In this document: positions 11,366 through 24,000 of the stretch, one piece after another | Layout: each line of letters opens with the position of its first letter | How positions within the stretch are numbered: position 1 is the stretch's first letter | Origin: Serilophus lunatus | Lineage: Eukaryota > Chordata > Aves > Passeriformes > Eurylaimidae | Assembly (NCBI GenBank): GCA_013399895.1 | Contig: VXBA01000396.1 | Coordinates: forward strand, 82,542 to 146,541 | Length of the DNA stretch: 64,000 nt | Direction of reading: 5' to 3' | The notes under the pieces: generated by a model | Databases searched by the model: none | What the model was told of the DNA's origin: nothing | What the model saw: the letters and a program-made list of their open reading frames with translations, nothing else | Made by a program: the position numbers and the translations under genes

Positions 11366-11401
11366 TAACATAAAAAGGGGTTATGGGGGTGGGGATGGGA
11401 G
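11312..11401 (+). terminator. ABCC6: Candidate ABCC6 poly(A) signals with G-rich downstream element
   Basis: AATAAA at 11312-11317 and ATTAAA at 11331-11336 are followed about 40 nt later by four G-runs at 11377-11399. This is a typical arrangement for cleavage at about 11350-11370. Alternative signals are ATTAAA at 11611-11616 and AATAAA at 11641-11646. Confidence 0.55.
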
Positions 11402-12184
11402 AGTTAAACTGCAAGAATTGACCCAGATTGGCAAAACCCAGCAGTTTCTCCTCTGACAGCTGTTCAATGGCTTATGTACCCACATTAAGAGCAGTTAACA
11501 GTTTCTGCTGGACAACTGCCTCCTGCCATACTGATGCTATGGTTCCAGGAAAGAGACAATTTTTTTTGCTCTACTTTTTCCAAACCTTCTTCAAGGACAG
11601 AGACAAAACAATTAAAAAACCAGATACAAGTTAAGAGCCAAATAAAATTATGTCATTTTCATCAAAAAAGAAACAAAACAAAGGGGACTACCAACCAGGA
11701 AGATCGTCTTGGTGGACAGATAATTATCTCCTCCAGTTGCCCTCCAGGTGAAGACAGAAACAGGACAAACTGAGGCCATGCCACAACAAAAAATTTCAAT
11801 GAAATGTTGCTCTGCAGCAGCTGGATGAGGTGCCCAGCTCACATCCTTCCCAAGGACTGAGCTGCTCACTGCAGAACATGCTCCCAGTGTAGTGCCCACT
11901 CCCTGTGGGCAGATCTTTCAGAGCTGGCATTAGCTCTGCTGAATGAAGGAAAATATATGACATCAAGGCATTTAAGGCACAGAGGTGTTTGCTAAGTGAC
12001 TCCAAACTCAGCTGCTGGAATTCAGTGTCACACCTCTGAATTTCCTCCAGGGAGGCTCAGCACCCTGGGCTGCACTATCACCAACCCCTGCTGGATGGCA
12101 CCAGATGCCTTGCACTGGAGGTCACCTGCCATCAGGCTACACTGCACTAACCCAGAAGTGGTGAAAGTGTCCCAAGTACTCAAC
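11402..12184. other. Intergenic gap between the two predicted 3' ends
   Basis: It contains alternative plus-strand poly(A) signals (11611 and 11641) that could extend ABCC6, and otherwise nothing recognised: no tRNA, repeat or coding exon. Confidence 0.5.
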
Positions 12185-12246
12185 AAGCATTCCACACAAC
12201 ATGCACAAAAAAACTGATTAAATAAGGAAGATCTACCAGCTTTAAT
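12185..12246 (-). terminator. ABCC1: Candidate ABCC1 poly(A) signal and GU-rich element
   Basis: On the minus strand, ATTAAA (12246 to 12241) is followed 25-60 nt later by a run rich in U and GU (TTTTTTTGTGCATGTTGTG, about 12212-12194). I found no AATAAA on the minus strand between 14895 and 10031, so this is the best candidate. It implies a 3' UTR of about 2.7 kb. Confidence 0.5.
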
Positions 12247-12787
12247 GCCAGATTCTGACATCTTACCTTGCAGGAAGTCGTACCATTTTCTGCAGTTGGT
12301 CCCAGTAACACTGCAGGGATCAGTGTATGGGCCTCTGTCCCAGCTGCAATGGGGTCTCTCACCTCACGGCACCCTAAGCACATTTATGATGGTGCTCTCA
12401 CACACTCTGCTCTTCTGTGGGTAGAAGCTGCATTTGTTCAGCCGTCTGTATGCAGTGAAGGTTAGTTCAGACTGATCCTCATCATGCACAATACACTTTT
12501 GTTCAAGTAACATCCAGACAAGATGTATCATTTTGTGAGAAAAGACACTTGGAATCAGGATCACGAATCAATGTAGCAACAGCATAAAGCACTGACAGGT
12601 ATTTAGAGCAAATAGTAGAGTCTCTACTCCAGAGCTGGGGCAGAACAGTTTGAGCCAGCAAGTGTATAACTATATAAAACTGGGAGAACACAGTGATGTC
12701 CTTTAACCACCACATCACTGAAGCAGAACAAAACTGAAGGACACATGAAGAGCAGTCTGCTGACCCTTTGCTGCACTATTTAAAAGA

Positions 12788-12830
12788 TTATACTACAGTA
12801 TTTTAGTTAGGTTATACTACAGTATTTTAG
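12788..12830. repeat. Direct duplication of a 19-bp unit, 24-bp spacing
   Basis: TTATACTACAGTATTTTAG occurs at 12788-12806 and again exactly at 12812-12830. The short spacing suggests a local replication duplication. Confidence 0.95.
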
Positions 12831-12843
12831 ACAGCTCTCCAAA

Positions 12844-12863
12844 TGATCACAAAAAGGTGATCA
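12844..12863. repeat. Perfect inverted repeat, hairpin potential
   Basis: TGATCAC (12844-12850), a six-base spacer, then GTGATCA (12857-12863). It could fold as a small stem-loop in the predicted ABCC1 3' UTR. No known function. Confidence 0.85.
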
Positions 12864-14895
12864 TAAAAAGGATACGGAACATCTAGTGGCCCTTTTCAGC
12901 ATACCCAATTTAAGATCACAAATTCAGTTAAAGTCATTCCTACACAAACTCCACTACAAACATGTTACACAGCAGAAGCATAATTCTGCAAGCTCTGTAT
13001 TTCAAACAAACCATGCTCCTATGTGCAGTTCCATTGTTTTCAAAGCCCTTACTTACATGAATATGTTAAGGCTTCTAAATCTTTTCGTCAGTATGCAATG
13101 AAAAGCATCAGTTCCTTGAATGTGAAATCAGTTTCCATCAAAGTAAACTCTACCAACACAACTTCCTTTGAATTCAATCTCAAACCTGCACAGCATTCGT
13201 AGATTCCTCCTTTCAGGAATGAGCTGCACCTGCTCCCACAAGGGTGTAACAAAGATCCAAAGCACCAAAGAATCCTGCTCTACTGATGCACCATTACCTG
13301 GTCTGCTCAGCAAACCATGAAATGATCCAGCCCTACCACAGCACGCAGTTAGCTGCACTCATGGATTCTTACCCACCACCCTGACAACCCCCAGACATCA
13401 GTCTTGATTAGTCTTAGCAGGATCAATAATTTGTTTTCAAGGCAAAAACCTGAACTGACAAAGCTAACCCTTTTGTCAAATACAAAGCAAGAAATGACAG
13501 GTCTTGTTTTCTTTCAAACAATGTCTTTACTTCAAGTTCTTTGCAAATATTTGTATAGTCATTACAAAAAAATACCAAAGAAAATTTCAGTCTATTCAGT
13601 TTCAGAGAGTCATAATTTACAAAAAAATAAATACCTTTACTCTAAGGACAACAGTTGTCTAGTATTAAGGTCAGCAATATTAATCACAGAAGTCCACATT
13701 CTCAGTGCTGAGTATTTGTGTCCACCTGACTTAGTTTGCCTTGTTCCAGCATTTTCCTTTAAAATAAGACTAATCAGAACAATTCAAAAGTAACTTTTTT
13801 CTTACCACAGAAAAATGAAAATACGACATGGATCTTGAAAACCAGACTCCATTGACAATTGTTAGACCCCTCCGACACACAACTTTAAAAAAAGTAATCT
13901 CTTTTTAAACAAATGTAACAGAACATTTTCCCACAAAATTTAAGAGTTAAACAGCAGCAGCATGAAGGGCATGTTTCTTTGATATAAGGCTAATGATCCT
14001 TGATGGCAGAGCTTCTATTAGAGCATTGAACTGCCAAAGCCAAGGGTATTACAATCAATGTCACACCAAGCCTGCAACCTCTGCCCACGCAGATCCTCAT
14101 TTCTCAGCCTCATCCCCACAGGTGTCACCAGGATTGGCCGCTCAAGTCAGAAATCCTGAGTGAACTGAGTGTAAGATCAAGTACTGCACACTGCAATGCA
14201 CCAACTGCTGCACCAATTTGGTTTTCGAGTGATTGTCATTCTAGACATGTTTAAATACTGCTATGAAGTTGACTGCTTTTTGACTTCAGCACTACTGACA
14301 TTATGGTGAACTTGCTGCTATATGCTGTAAACACATGAAACCTTTAGGACAATGCATAAAGCATTAACCACGTACAGTAAATGCCATAATGAGAATGTCT
14401 GGCACACGTTATTTCACAAGAAGAAAAATCTTTGGACTATAATACTATATGCCACAAAATGTTCCAAGTGCATCCCACAACAGATGGCTCATCAAATGAG
14501 GAATCCGCAAACAAGCAAATAACTAGCATTTGCAAAAATGTCTTAAACAAAAAAAAGGGAGGGAACTTCAGAACATAAGAGCAGATGAGAAGTAAAATCT
14601 TTTCTGAACTTCTCTGATGACTCTGCCTTATATTTGAGCATATAATGACAGATTTCAGGCAAAAATTACAAGTCTCTGAAGTGTTTTGCACAGTGCGTGC
14701 TTCTCCTAAAGTTGGCTAAAATCAATAAGGAGAAATAAAGAAAAAACATTGCATTTTTATGTTACTTCCATTGCCATGCTCTGGCCGACTGAAACTTGTG
14801 TCTGAACTGTTTGGTTCACTCCAGCTCAGAGGAAGTGACAGTTCTCCAAATGTATCACCTCCCTCTTTCCCACAGGAACTAACCAAGTTCAAACA

Positions 14896-15004
14896 CTACA
14901 CCAAGCCTGAATCTTTGGCCATGCTGTAGAAAATGCCTTTTTCCTGAAGTAGGTGTTCTGGGCTACCACACTCCACCACTTCTCCTCTCTCCAGGACTAA
15001 AACT
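14896..15004 (-). CDS. ABCC1: ABCC1 exon 31: C-terminus and stop
   Basis: 109 nt with TAG at 14898-14896. Encodes residues 1490-1525: VLVLERGEVVECGSPEHLL and the terminal KGIFYSMAKDSGLV. The acceptor (ttgttttacag) lies at 15005-15015. Confidence 0.97.
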
Positions 15005-18000
15005 CTGTAAAACAAGGGGGGAAGGAAAAAAGAAAAAAACTGTCATGAGAAGATCCAAAAAACCAATGAACAGAGATATATGTGTACAGACAGAAACTGA
15101 CTGCAGCATATCCATTATCTGCAAGCAAAGATAGTCCCCCCCGACAGCACGAATGGACTGAGCATCCCACTGTCCCTCCTGACCTCACTGCAAGTGGTCT
15201 GCCTGGTCTATTGTTTATGGCCTGAAGTCATGCCACAGGAGGTTCAGGTTGCATAGTAGAAAAAGTTTCTTCATACACAGGGTGGTTGGGTACTGGAACA
15301 GGCTCCCCAGGGAAGTGGCCACAGCACCAAGCCTGACATAGCTCAAAAAGTGTTTGGATGACACTCAGGCACGTGGTGTGACTCTTGGAGATAGTCCTGT
15401 GCAGAGCAAGGGGTTTAACTGGATGATCCTCATGGATCCCTTCCAACTGTGCATATTCTGTGATTACCCAGATCTGCAGGCAGCCAGAGACTTCTGACTG
15501 TGCTCTGAGACAGTCAGAAACAAGCTGGCAGCATTTCTTGTCCAAGTGTGCAATAGCCCATATGACCTTGCAAGACCTGGGATAACCTTCCCATAATACT
15601 GCACCACAGCAACTGCTGCTACACAGCAACTGCTGACAAAATACAAATGCAGACAGAGCTTAAACAAAACAAACCTCCAACTGGAACAAGGAATTTTACA
15701 CAGCAAGCTACCACAGTCTGTAAAGCCAGCTCACAGTTAAAACAGCTGGCTTCAGCTCTCTCCACAAATGGCCAGGCACTGCAGAGATGCTCACTAAGCC
15801 CAGGGGCTGCTGCACAGTGCTACCCACTGCTGTGACTGGCCTGGGTGTTCACCTGGTGACAGCATTCCTGGGGCTGGCATAGGCAATCCTCCTCTCTCTG
15901 ATCTTTCACTACTGACACCACAAAGAGAGGTCTACAAAAGTACAGAAAAATCTTATCGCTGTTCACTCTGCTCTCTGCCACTCTGTGATAAAGACAAGAG
16001 ACTCTAAAATTGAAATTACGAGTCAACAACTCGGCCCTCAATCACACCTCAGCAAAGCAGCTGAACACGAGGGAAGCTCTATGAACTATAACCTAAAGCG
16101 ATGGAAAGTGTAAAATAACCTTCAGAGGGCAGGATCTGCCCCTTTGACTCCTTACACTGTTGTACCTAAATTAGGGCAAGCCACAGGAACAGATTCCTGT
16201 CCTTGCTTTCCTCCCTCCTCTTCCCAGTTTTCCTAGGCAGGCACTGCACAACAGCAGCGTGACAGAGGGACAGGAGGAGCTCTGCAGGCCAAGTACAGCA
16301 ACCATGAGCCAGGGCACACACACCCTACCCATCAAAACAGGGATTCCAGCAGCAAGGTGGAGAGGTGGCTTAAAACAAACAGGTAAACATCTACCTAACA
16401 CAAAGATTCCCATTTAAGTAGAACACAATGCAGGTCACACATTTGTCAAGATAAAATCAGTATAACTTTACCTTGTGTAGTCCATGATTGTGTTCAGACG
16501 ATGTGCTATAGTTAATACAGTACATTCTTCAAATTGAGACTTTATTGTTGACTGTATAAGCTTATCTGTTTCAAGATCAACAGCAGCTGTGGCTTCATCC
16601 AGAACTAGGATTTTGGATTTCCTGAGCAAAGCTCGTGCCAGGCACACCAGCTGGCGCTGTCCCACACTATGCAGATGGGATGGGAGGGTGGGGAAAAAGT
16701 CAGAACAAGTCTGCAGTATTCGTTAGTATTCATTTTGAAACCTAGCGGTTCCTTATTCTCAAGATAAGGTCTTACTACTTCCCTGCAGAGTATCTAACAG
16801 CATCTGAAACTACATCCCACTCAAATGAAGTCCTGGCAATGCAGTAAGAGAATACATTATAAGTGGTTTCAGCATAACTGCATTAGGCTGATTCACTGAA
16901 TCAGTGCAGGGTTGAGGACTGGACTTTAAATGGTTCCTACAGACCATATATATATATATATATATATAGGTGCAAAAAGCAAGTGAACAACCTTCTTACA
17001 AAAAACTGCTGCTACTAAAATGCTTTTGAAGGCTGCCCAAGCTGACAAAACCCACAGCATTCCAAGTATTTCTAGAAATATTTTATATTCCCAAGCTCAA
17101 GAACTGAAAACATGTTGAATAAAACCTAGTTGGTTGGTTGTTTGATCATGCATTAAGAATTCTCCAACTCCCTCCCCAAATTCTCATAAGGAGTGGAGGG
17201 GAGCCCCACACTACATGGCTTTTCCTGGGTCTGATTGTTGTCCCAGGTAGCTGTAAGGTTTCTGGAAACAGCAAGTCCAGTTGCAGATGGGAGGGCACAC
17301 ACCCCCCTCTCTCAGTTCTCATTTTCTTCAGGCAATTTTCGCAAGTCACGGTTCTTTGACATACCTGAGGTTCTCGCCACCCTCAGCACATTCATGATTT
17401 AGTTTATCAGGAAGGGATGATACAAAATTTTTCAGATGAGCCAATTCCAAAGATCTCCAAATGTCTTCATCAGAATGTTGGTCAAAAGGATCAAGATTCA
17501 TACGCAGAGAGCCAGAGAACAATATTGGATCCTAGTCACAGAAAGAGGTCATTGATAATGTACCCAGAACAGGGCAAGTCCTCCAAAAGTAATTCTTAGA
17601 TAATGAAAGGAAAATAACATGCAGTTGCAAGCAAGCTAATATACTGAATTTAGAAGTGAGGCCTCGTCTTTTTCCAATAACAACAAATTATTCTCCCTCT
17701 CTTATTCCTTATGCCTCTTGGGGACCTGACCTCTGCACTCTGCAGATTGTGGCAGTCTAGATGTTTCCATTAGTCAGTAACTCATGAATTCAGAAAAAAA
17801 AAAGTCAAAAACTAAAGAAACAAACAAAACAAAAACCAAAACCCAGGCAACATTCTTTTTACTGGAATACCAAGTCAAGTAAGTCCTCCCCGCTCAACCT
17901 TCTGTCAGCAGGGGCTACTAGGTCATCTTTTGACTTCTTAGGATATTATACCATCTGTAAATATTTCAAAATTCTTCAGCTGCAGTATCAATGAAATCAG

Positions 18001-21000
18001 TGGGTTTTTTTCTTGGACAGGAAGAAATACCATTTTGGAAATACTTAAAATACTTTTGACTAGTAGTGTCAGACTAATGCAAAGTGGTCAAATGGAGAAA
18101 GCAAAGTGTCCCACTGCCCCCAGATTTCCAAAGGAAGTGGTGCAGAAAGCCTTTTACAATGAGCTCACTTCTTTTTGCCAGTGTGCTGCAATGGTAACTT
18201 AAAACATCACATTTTATGGTTTTACTTTGAATCAGAACAGGCAAGAGAAGCTACAGAGTAAGAATAAATAGACTTTAGACTAAGTCATAAAGATGTATTT
18301 TCAAATGTCTTGGACTATCAAACACATAGTTACTGGGCTAGAGTGGGATGGTTATGTACAGGTTTCTCTGAGTACTGCATACAACACACTGGTCCCATTT
18401 CACTAAGGGAACCCAAGCAGGTGTTCAGCTGGGGTCAGCCTTCCCCACTCAGGCTGAGCTGTCTGGAGTAGCAAGCTGAAATGACTCCATTTCATAGCAG
18501 AGATCAGAGAAGGGATAACTATTTTCTCACCAGTACATTACAAACAGCACTGTTACACAATGAGTTCTGGCAGTGGCAGGATTTCACACCTACCTGAGGG
18601 ATGATGGTGATCTTGAACCGCAAGTCATGGAGCCCTAACTTTGCAATATTAATTCCATCAATAATAATTTCTCCTTCAGCTGCTTCATTAATCCGAAACA
18701 AACCTAAAGTAAGTGAGGATTTTCCAGCTCCTGTTCTTCCAACTATTCCAATCTGTTGAGAAGAAACACAGGAACAACTTACTCTGGGAAAGAGTTAAAA
18801 CATTTCCAAGCCTTTCTAGCCGAAACGGACACATTTTCAGAAGGCTGTGGTATTTGTTGGGCTATTCACACACCAAAACAGCATAACAAGCTGAGGCTGA
18901 TCAAAGGGGGAAAAAAAAATCACTGGAGAAAAAAAAAAAAGAACAAAAGGCTGTCTCAAAGTTTGCAATCAACTCAGAGAAGCTTTTGGTTTTTCTAGAA
19001 AGGCAGGTGCAATTGGTTACAGCAAGTCAAGGTTTCCATAATCCTTTGGTTCATGCTTGATAGTTCTAATTGCTGACTTGATATTTATCTTGTTGGAATT
19101 TTCAGCAAAATCATATCAAAAGCACTCAGTTTCACACTTTATGTTTTACTTCCCAGTTAAACTGAATAATTGATAATTTATATTTACTTTTGAAAAGATT
19201 GCTACCTTAGTTGGTTGATCTCTTGCCATCTAACCATTCTAACAACTCTTGAGGTACTATTCTGCTCATATTTGGAGGTAGAAAGTGTGCACTTGAGAGA
19301 AAACAAATTCCTAACTGGTTACCACTAATAAGGAAGCTGGATAGTAGATGTGTCTTGCAGCTATCTTTTGTGCTGCTGTGCAGGATCACACTATTATCAG
19401 ACATCAGAAAATCCACACAGGACTGGGGTGGGATATGTGTGAGCACACGAGCAGTGATGCAGTAGGGGAAACACACAGATCACCATCACTTTGACCAGAT
19501 CCAGAGAATCTGCTCCGAAGTCTCATTTTTTCCTGCACAGTCTCACTTTGCAACTTCTGCCTCACTAGATCAGGCTTTCCCCTTCTACTGTAGCCTATTT
19601 TCCTGAGACTGTAATTAATCTCACTACAACCTACTCATCTTTTCTTAAGGCAAATAAATTAGCAGTATTGCCTGGGGAGCAAAGACAACATAAACCTCAC
19701 CTTCCTAATGAAACCAGGCCAAATGATACTTGGCAGCCCCACGTAACAGTGTATGTTTATCCATCATGAGGACACACCTTGCAATGGCTGAGAGCCCATG
19801 ACATCTGCAGTTACAATAAGGCTGATTCTGCAGAAGCTTTTCTAGTTCCTAAGGACCCCAGGTATTACAGAACAAGGTTAGCCCTCTCTTTGGCTTATGC
19901 ATGTAGATTTATATTGTCACACTTCACTATAAATTCAGATTCATTACCTTTTCACCCCCATTTATGGTAACATTGATGTTTTTCAGAACCAAATCCAAGT
20001 CTTCGCGGTAACGCAAACCATAACCTCGAAACTCAATCTTCCCTTCCTCAGGCCAGGTACTCGCTGGGGCATTTTGTTCAATACTCCATTCAGCCTGAAA
20101 GAGCCACAGAAACACCTGATCAGCTCCTGCTTCAACCAAATGAGCCCAGAGGACTCAAAGAACACAATTAAGAAAAATCCTTCTTTGTGTGTAATTCACA
20201 AAAGGACCTGTGATGGAGATGAGAAGAGAGGGAAAGGGTTGCCTCGAGACAGACAAAATGGTGTATGTACCCAAGGGTTGGCTATCACAAGTCCCAGTTG
20301 CTGGACAAACTTCCCTCTTAGAAATGGCAGAATCATGCATGCAGAAGGCACTCAGCCAACCTATCTGTACACATAGCAAGGAAACCATTGGAGAAGCCAC
20401 ACGTGCAACTAGAAGCTTAAGTTAAATTAAGCTTAAGTGCAACTAGATGTTTAACTTGGACAGAAGCACTAAATAATTAATATGCTGGGAAACAGCTACT
20501 GCTTCAGCCTCCCACAGATGTGGGAAAGGAGAGAACACACTCCACTGAATTCACTGCCAGTGAACATTGGGCTGCTAGCAGAAGATAAGAAAAAATTCTA
20601 GCAAGGGCCCTTATCATGTTTCACTGCAAAAACAGTGACTCAGTCAGGTTCAAGTGACAGGCATGGCAAAGAGAAGCCCCAGGGAACTGTTCTGTAACCA
20701 TAAGAGGAACAACTGCAGATCAAACGAGTTGTTGTGTCATTTGAATCAAAACAAAAAAAAGTAAAACCCCTGTATACCCCATACTGAGAGCACCAAAAGA
20801 AACACAAATAAAACATAGTGTTTAAAGACTTAGGAAGTCAAAACATTTTTAGAGCCCCACTGCTTAGCCCAGGGCAGAACAACACATTTCCAAAGTAACA
20901 CTGTGTAAATATCAGTGAATGCACCTCAAAAACACAGACAGGAACTGCCTGTCCCCAGAGGGCAGTGACAGCACTGAGCTCTGTGTCCCCTCCTCAGCTC

Positions 21001-24000
21001 AGAGCACAGGCCCAGCCACTCCCTCCAACACGTTCAGCCAAACATGAGACCTCAGAACAGGGCATTGACTTCTACAGGTGTGGCAGAAAACTCAATGTAC
21101 CTCCTTCTCCATTTCAGCATATTCTTTGACTCTTTCAACAGCAACAATGTTGGTTTCCAGATCTGATGACATGCGAACTAGCCAGTTCAAGTACGCTGTA
21201 ATCTGCAAGGAAAGAATATGCTACCTGCAATAAATAAAAACCATGGAACAACCAAAACACTGCAACTCCAGGGAATGCATAAACACAGGCAAGATCCTGG
21301 ACATGAGAAAAGTCTAGGTGCTTTTAAGATGCAGAATATGAGCCATCATGACCACTTCCCACACAGGGAAAGCACCAATGGACCTTCCCAGCATCTTCTC
21401 AAGGTACTATTTGTAGTTATTATTCTCTTTGTTCCTTATATCAATTTTCCATCCAAAGCCATATCAAGGTTCTGACTTTCTGATGCAGTCTTACAATTCA
21501 GAGGCTTTGATGTTTTTAAGAAAGGTAAAATTACCTGCAGTGAGTAGGACACTGAGAGGCCAACCAGTCCTGCGCTGAGTTTGTTGCGTGCCATCACTGC
21601 AAACAATGCTGCAAAGAGCACAATAAAGTTCCCCACATACTCCAGACGGACAGCCAGCCACCTGCCACACAGAAAAATGCATTTTTCCAGGAGTTTACCC
21701 ATAGAAAATTAAGAATCTGGACAACCAATGTTCTGTCACACATCTTGTTAATTAAATGATCAATAAATATGGCATGTGGGTCCTGCTAGTGACATATGAA
21801 CTGCAAGATACCTGAGGTTCTGCTTCTGCAGCACGTGAACCGAAGGGACATCCCAAATCAATACATCTTACAAGAGCATAAATTCCTGTCTTAACTACAT
21901 CTGCTTTCTGGACTAATGTCGGGATCAATGAATCAAAATTTTTCAAAGAATATAAGCCAGAAGTAAGGCAGGAACTCTCACAAAGAAGAGCGATTCAGAA
22001 GTAACCTTAATTTCATCACAGAAGGTTAAGCAAAACATCTGTGAAACCAGCATATCCACACAGGTTTCCCTACCCTGGACAAGTATTCCAAGAGCTGTGA
22101 TTGATAAGGAGCGCAGCCAGCAGAACCATGTCCTCCCTAGATAACAGGATTTCAGCCCCACTGTTACCTGTTTGCAACAATGCTTGGATAATAAGCTTTC
22201 TGATTTTCATCCACTTTCATGTCATTCTGCTTTATGAAACGTTTCTGCTCCTCAAAGGCTCGAATGACACTGACTCCCAGGAGGGTCTCATTGAAGTGAG
22301 AATATACAGGAGAACGACTGACAGACTCCAGGCGTTTGAGCTGGCGAGAAGTAGCCACATAAAACCGCTGCAAATCAAGAGTACGAGAATTATGGTTACA
22401 TCTAGACAGTGTCTGAAAAGACAAGAGGAATCTTAATATAGTTCCCTGCCCTCCAGGCTGTTATTTACAGAGCTTCAACTTACACAAGGAAATTCAATTT
22501 ACACATGGAACACTCCTGCTCCAAAAACCTTTAGCCCTAAAAAAATCATTGCATACACTCTGTTGCCTTGAAAGTACTGCCAATCAAACCACCTCATGTG
22601 ATACCCATTTTCTGCTCTTTCTCTTCTCAGCAAGTTTAGTCCAACAGTACGAAACGCACACCTCACCACCTTTAAGATTTACTGATGAAGCCCGATAGAT
22701 TTACTAATTCAAAGGCCAAAGTCAAAACCCAGCTGCTTCTCTTCAATCTCTACTGGCTCTACAATAACAGTTTCTAGGATTAAAGGAAGAGCAAAGCAAG
22801 CACACCCTGCCCACACAAGACGGGAGTGAAAGGCTGCCATCATTACTCTTGCTCTGACCAAACAGGCCCATAAGCAATGCACATGCACCTCTCTAAAGGT
22901 TACTGTCATGTTTGGAAAGAAGTTTAGGAGAAGCTCATACATTTTCCATACTTGGGCTCTGTGCAACAAACTGTACAAAATTTGCTACAAAATCTAATGA
23001 CATATTTATAAAGTCTCCTTAGATATTAAAGGATTTACTTCTGGACCAAAGTCATTCTACACTTGATAATGGAAAAAAATGCTCTGCTAACATCAGCTAA
23101 TCAATAAACCATGCAAAGCACAGTCAAGAACGATGACTCAAGCCCAACACACTAAAATACTTCCTAGTGCAGAGTAAGAACTGTCTTAAATAGCAGAGGA
23201 TGAGTGACTGCTGGTCTTGGTTCCCCTACATAAAATATCCCTTACCTGCACAAACAAGTAGACAAGTCCCAGAGGTGGAATAATGACAGCAGCTATAGGT
23301 GTGGCCAGCAGAATGCTGATACAAGCCCCAATCACATTAAATGTTGAGCCCATGAACATCTTGATGATGGGTGGAATTGTGGAGTCAATAGTATCTGTCT
23401 CCTTAGAGAAACGGTTCACTAGATTTCCACTTGGTGTACGTTCAAAGAAACTCACTGGAGACCTGAGGACATTGTGCAGCAGGTCAAGGTGCAGATGTCG
23501 TGATGCAAATATTCCCCCTATTGACACAACCATTGAGTAGCCAAAGACAGCAACACCTAGAAAAGAAGACTGATTTTTAACAGCTACACAAAACATTTTC
23601 CTCATTTTGACTACGTTAAGCACTAGCATGTCTCTAGTACAATAATCCTCACAACTAGGGTTCACTATAGGTAGATGCAGTAAATACATCAAGTAGTCAA
23701 AAAAAACGCCAGTGAAAACATCATATTCCTGTCATGCAAGAAGTCGCTTCTCCATTACAAATATTTGTGTCATATTTGACCACTTTCCTTGTGTAAAAAT
23801 CCGTGTGTAAAACTTGAGTTTTCACATGGCATTTGTTTTTCATTGCAGGATTTTCTATGGCAATTCTGAAGTGGAATTCACAGGGTGTTGAGTTTCATGG
23901 CAAAAGAACTTTGACCACAAAGAGGACGCACAGCAAGACATCACTGAACTGGTCTCCCTGTAGTGCCTTGGATGGCCCTGGCAGCAGTCAGAGCAAACAC

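Larger units (their letters stand above)
12220..14895 (-). other. ABCC1: Predicted ABCC1 3' UTR
   Basis: The interval between the ABCC1 stop codon and the candidate ATTAAA site. It contains a short direct duplication (12788-12830) and a perfect 7-bp hairpin (12844-12863). No convincing coding exon on either strand. Confidence 0.5.

Noticed and set aside
16946..16968. TA run as a possible promoter TATA element
   Set aside because: A simple microsatellite inside an intron with no nearby first exon.
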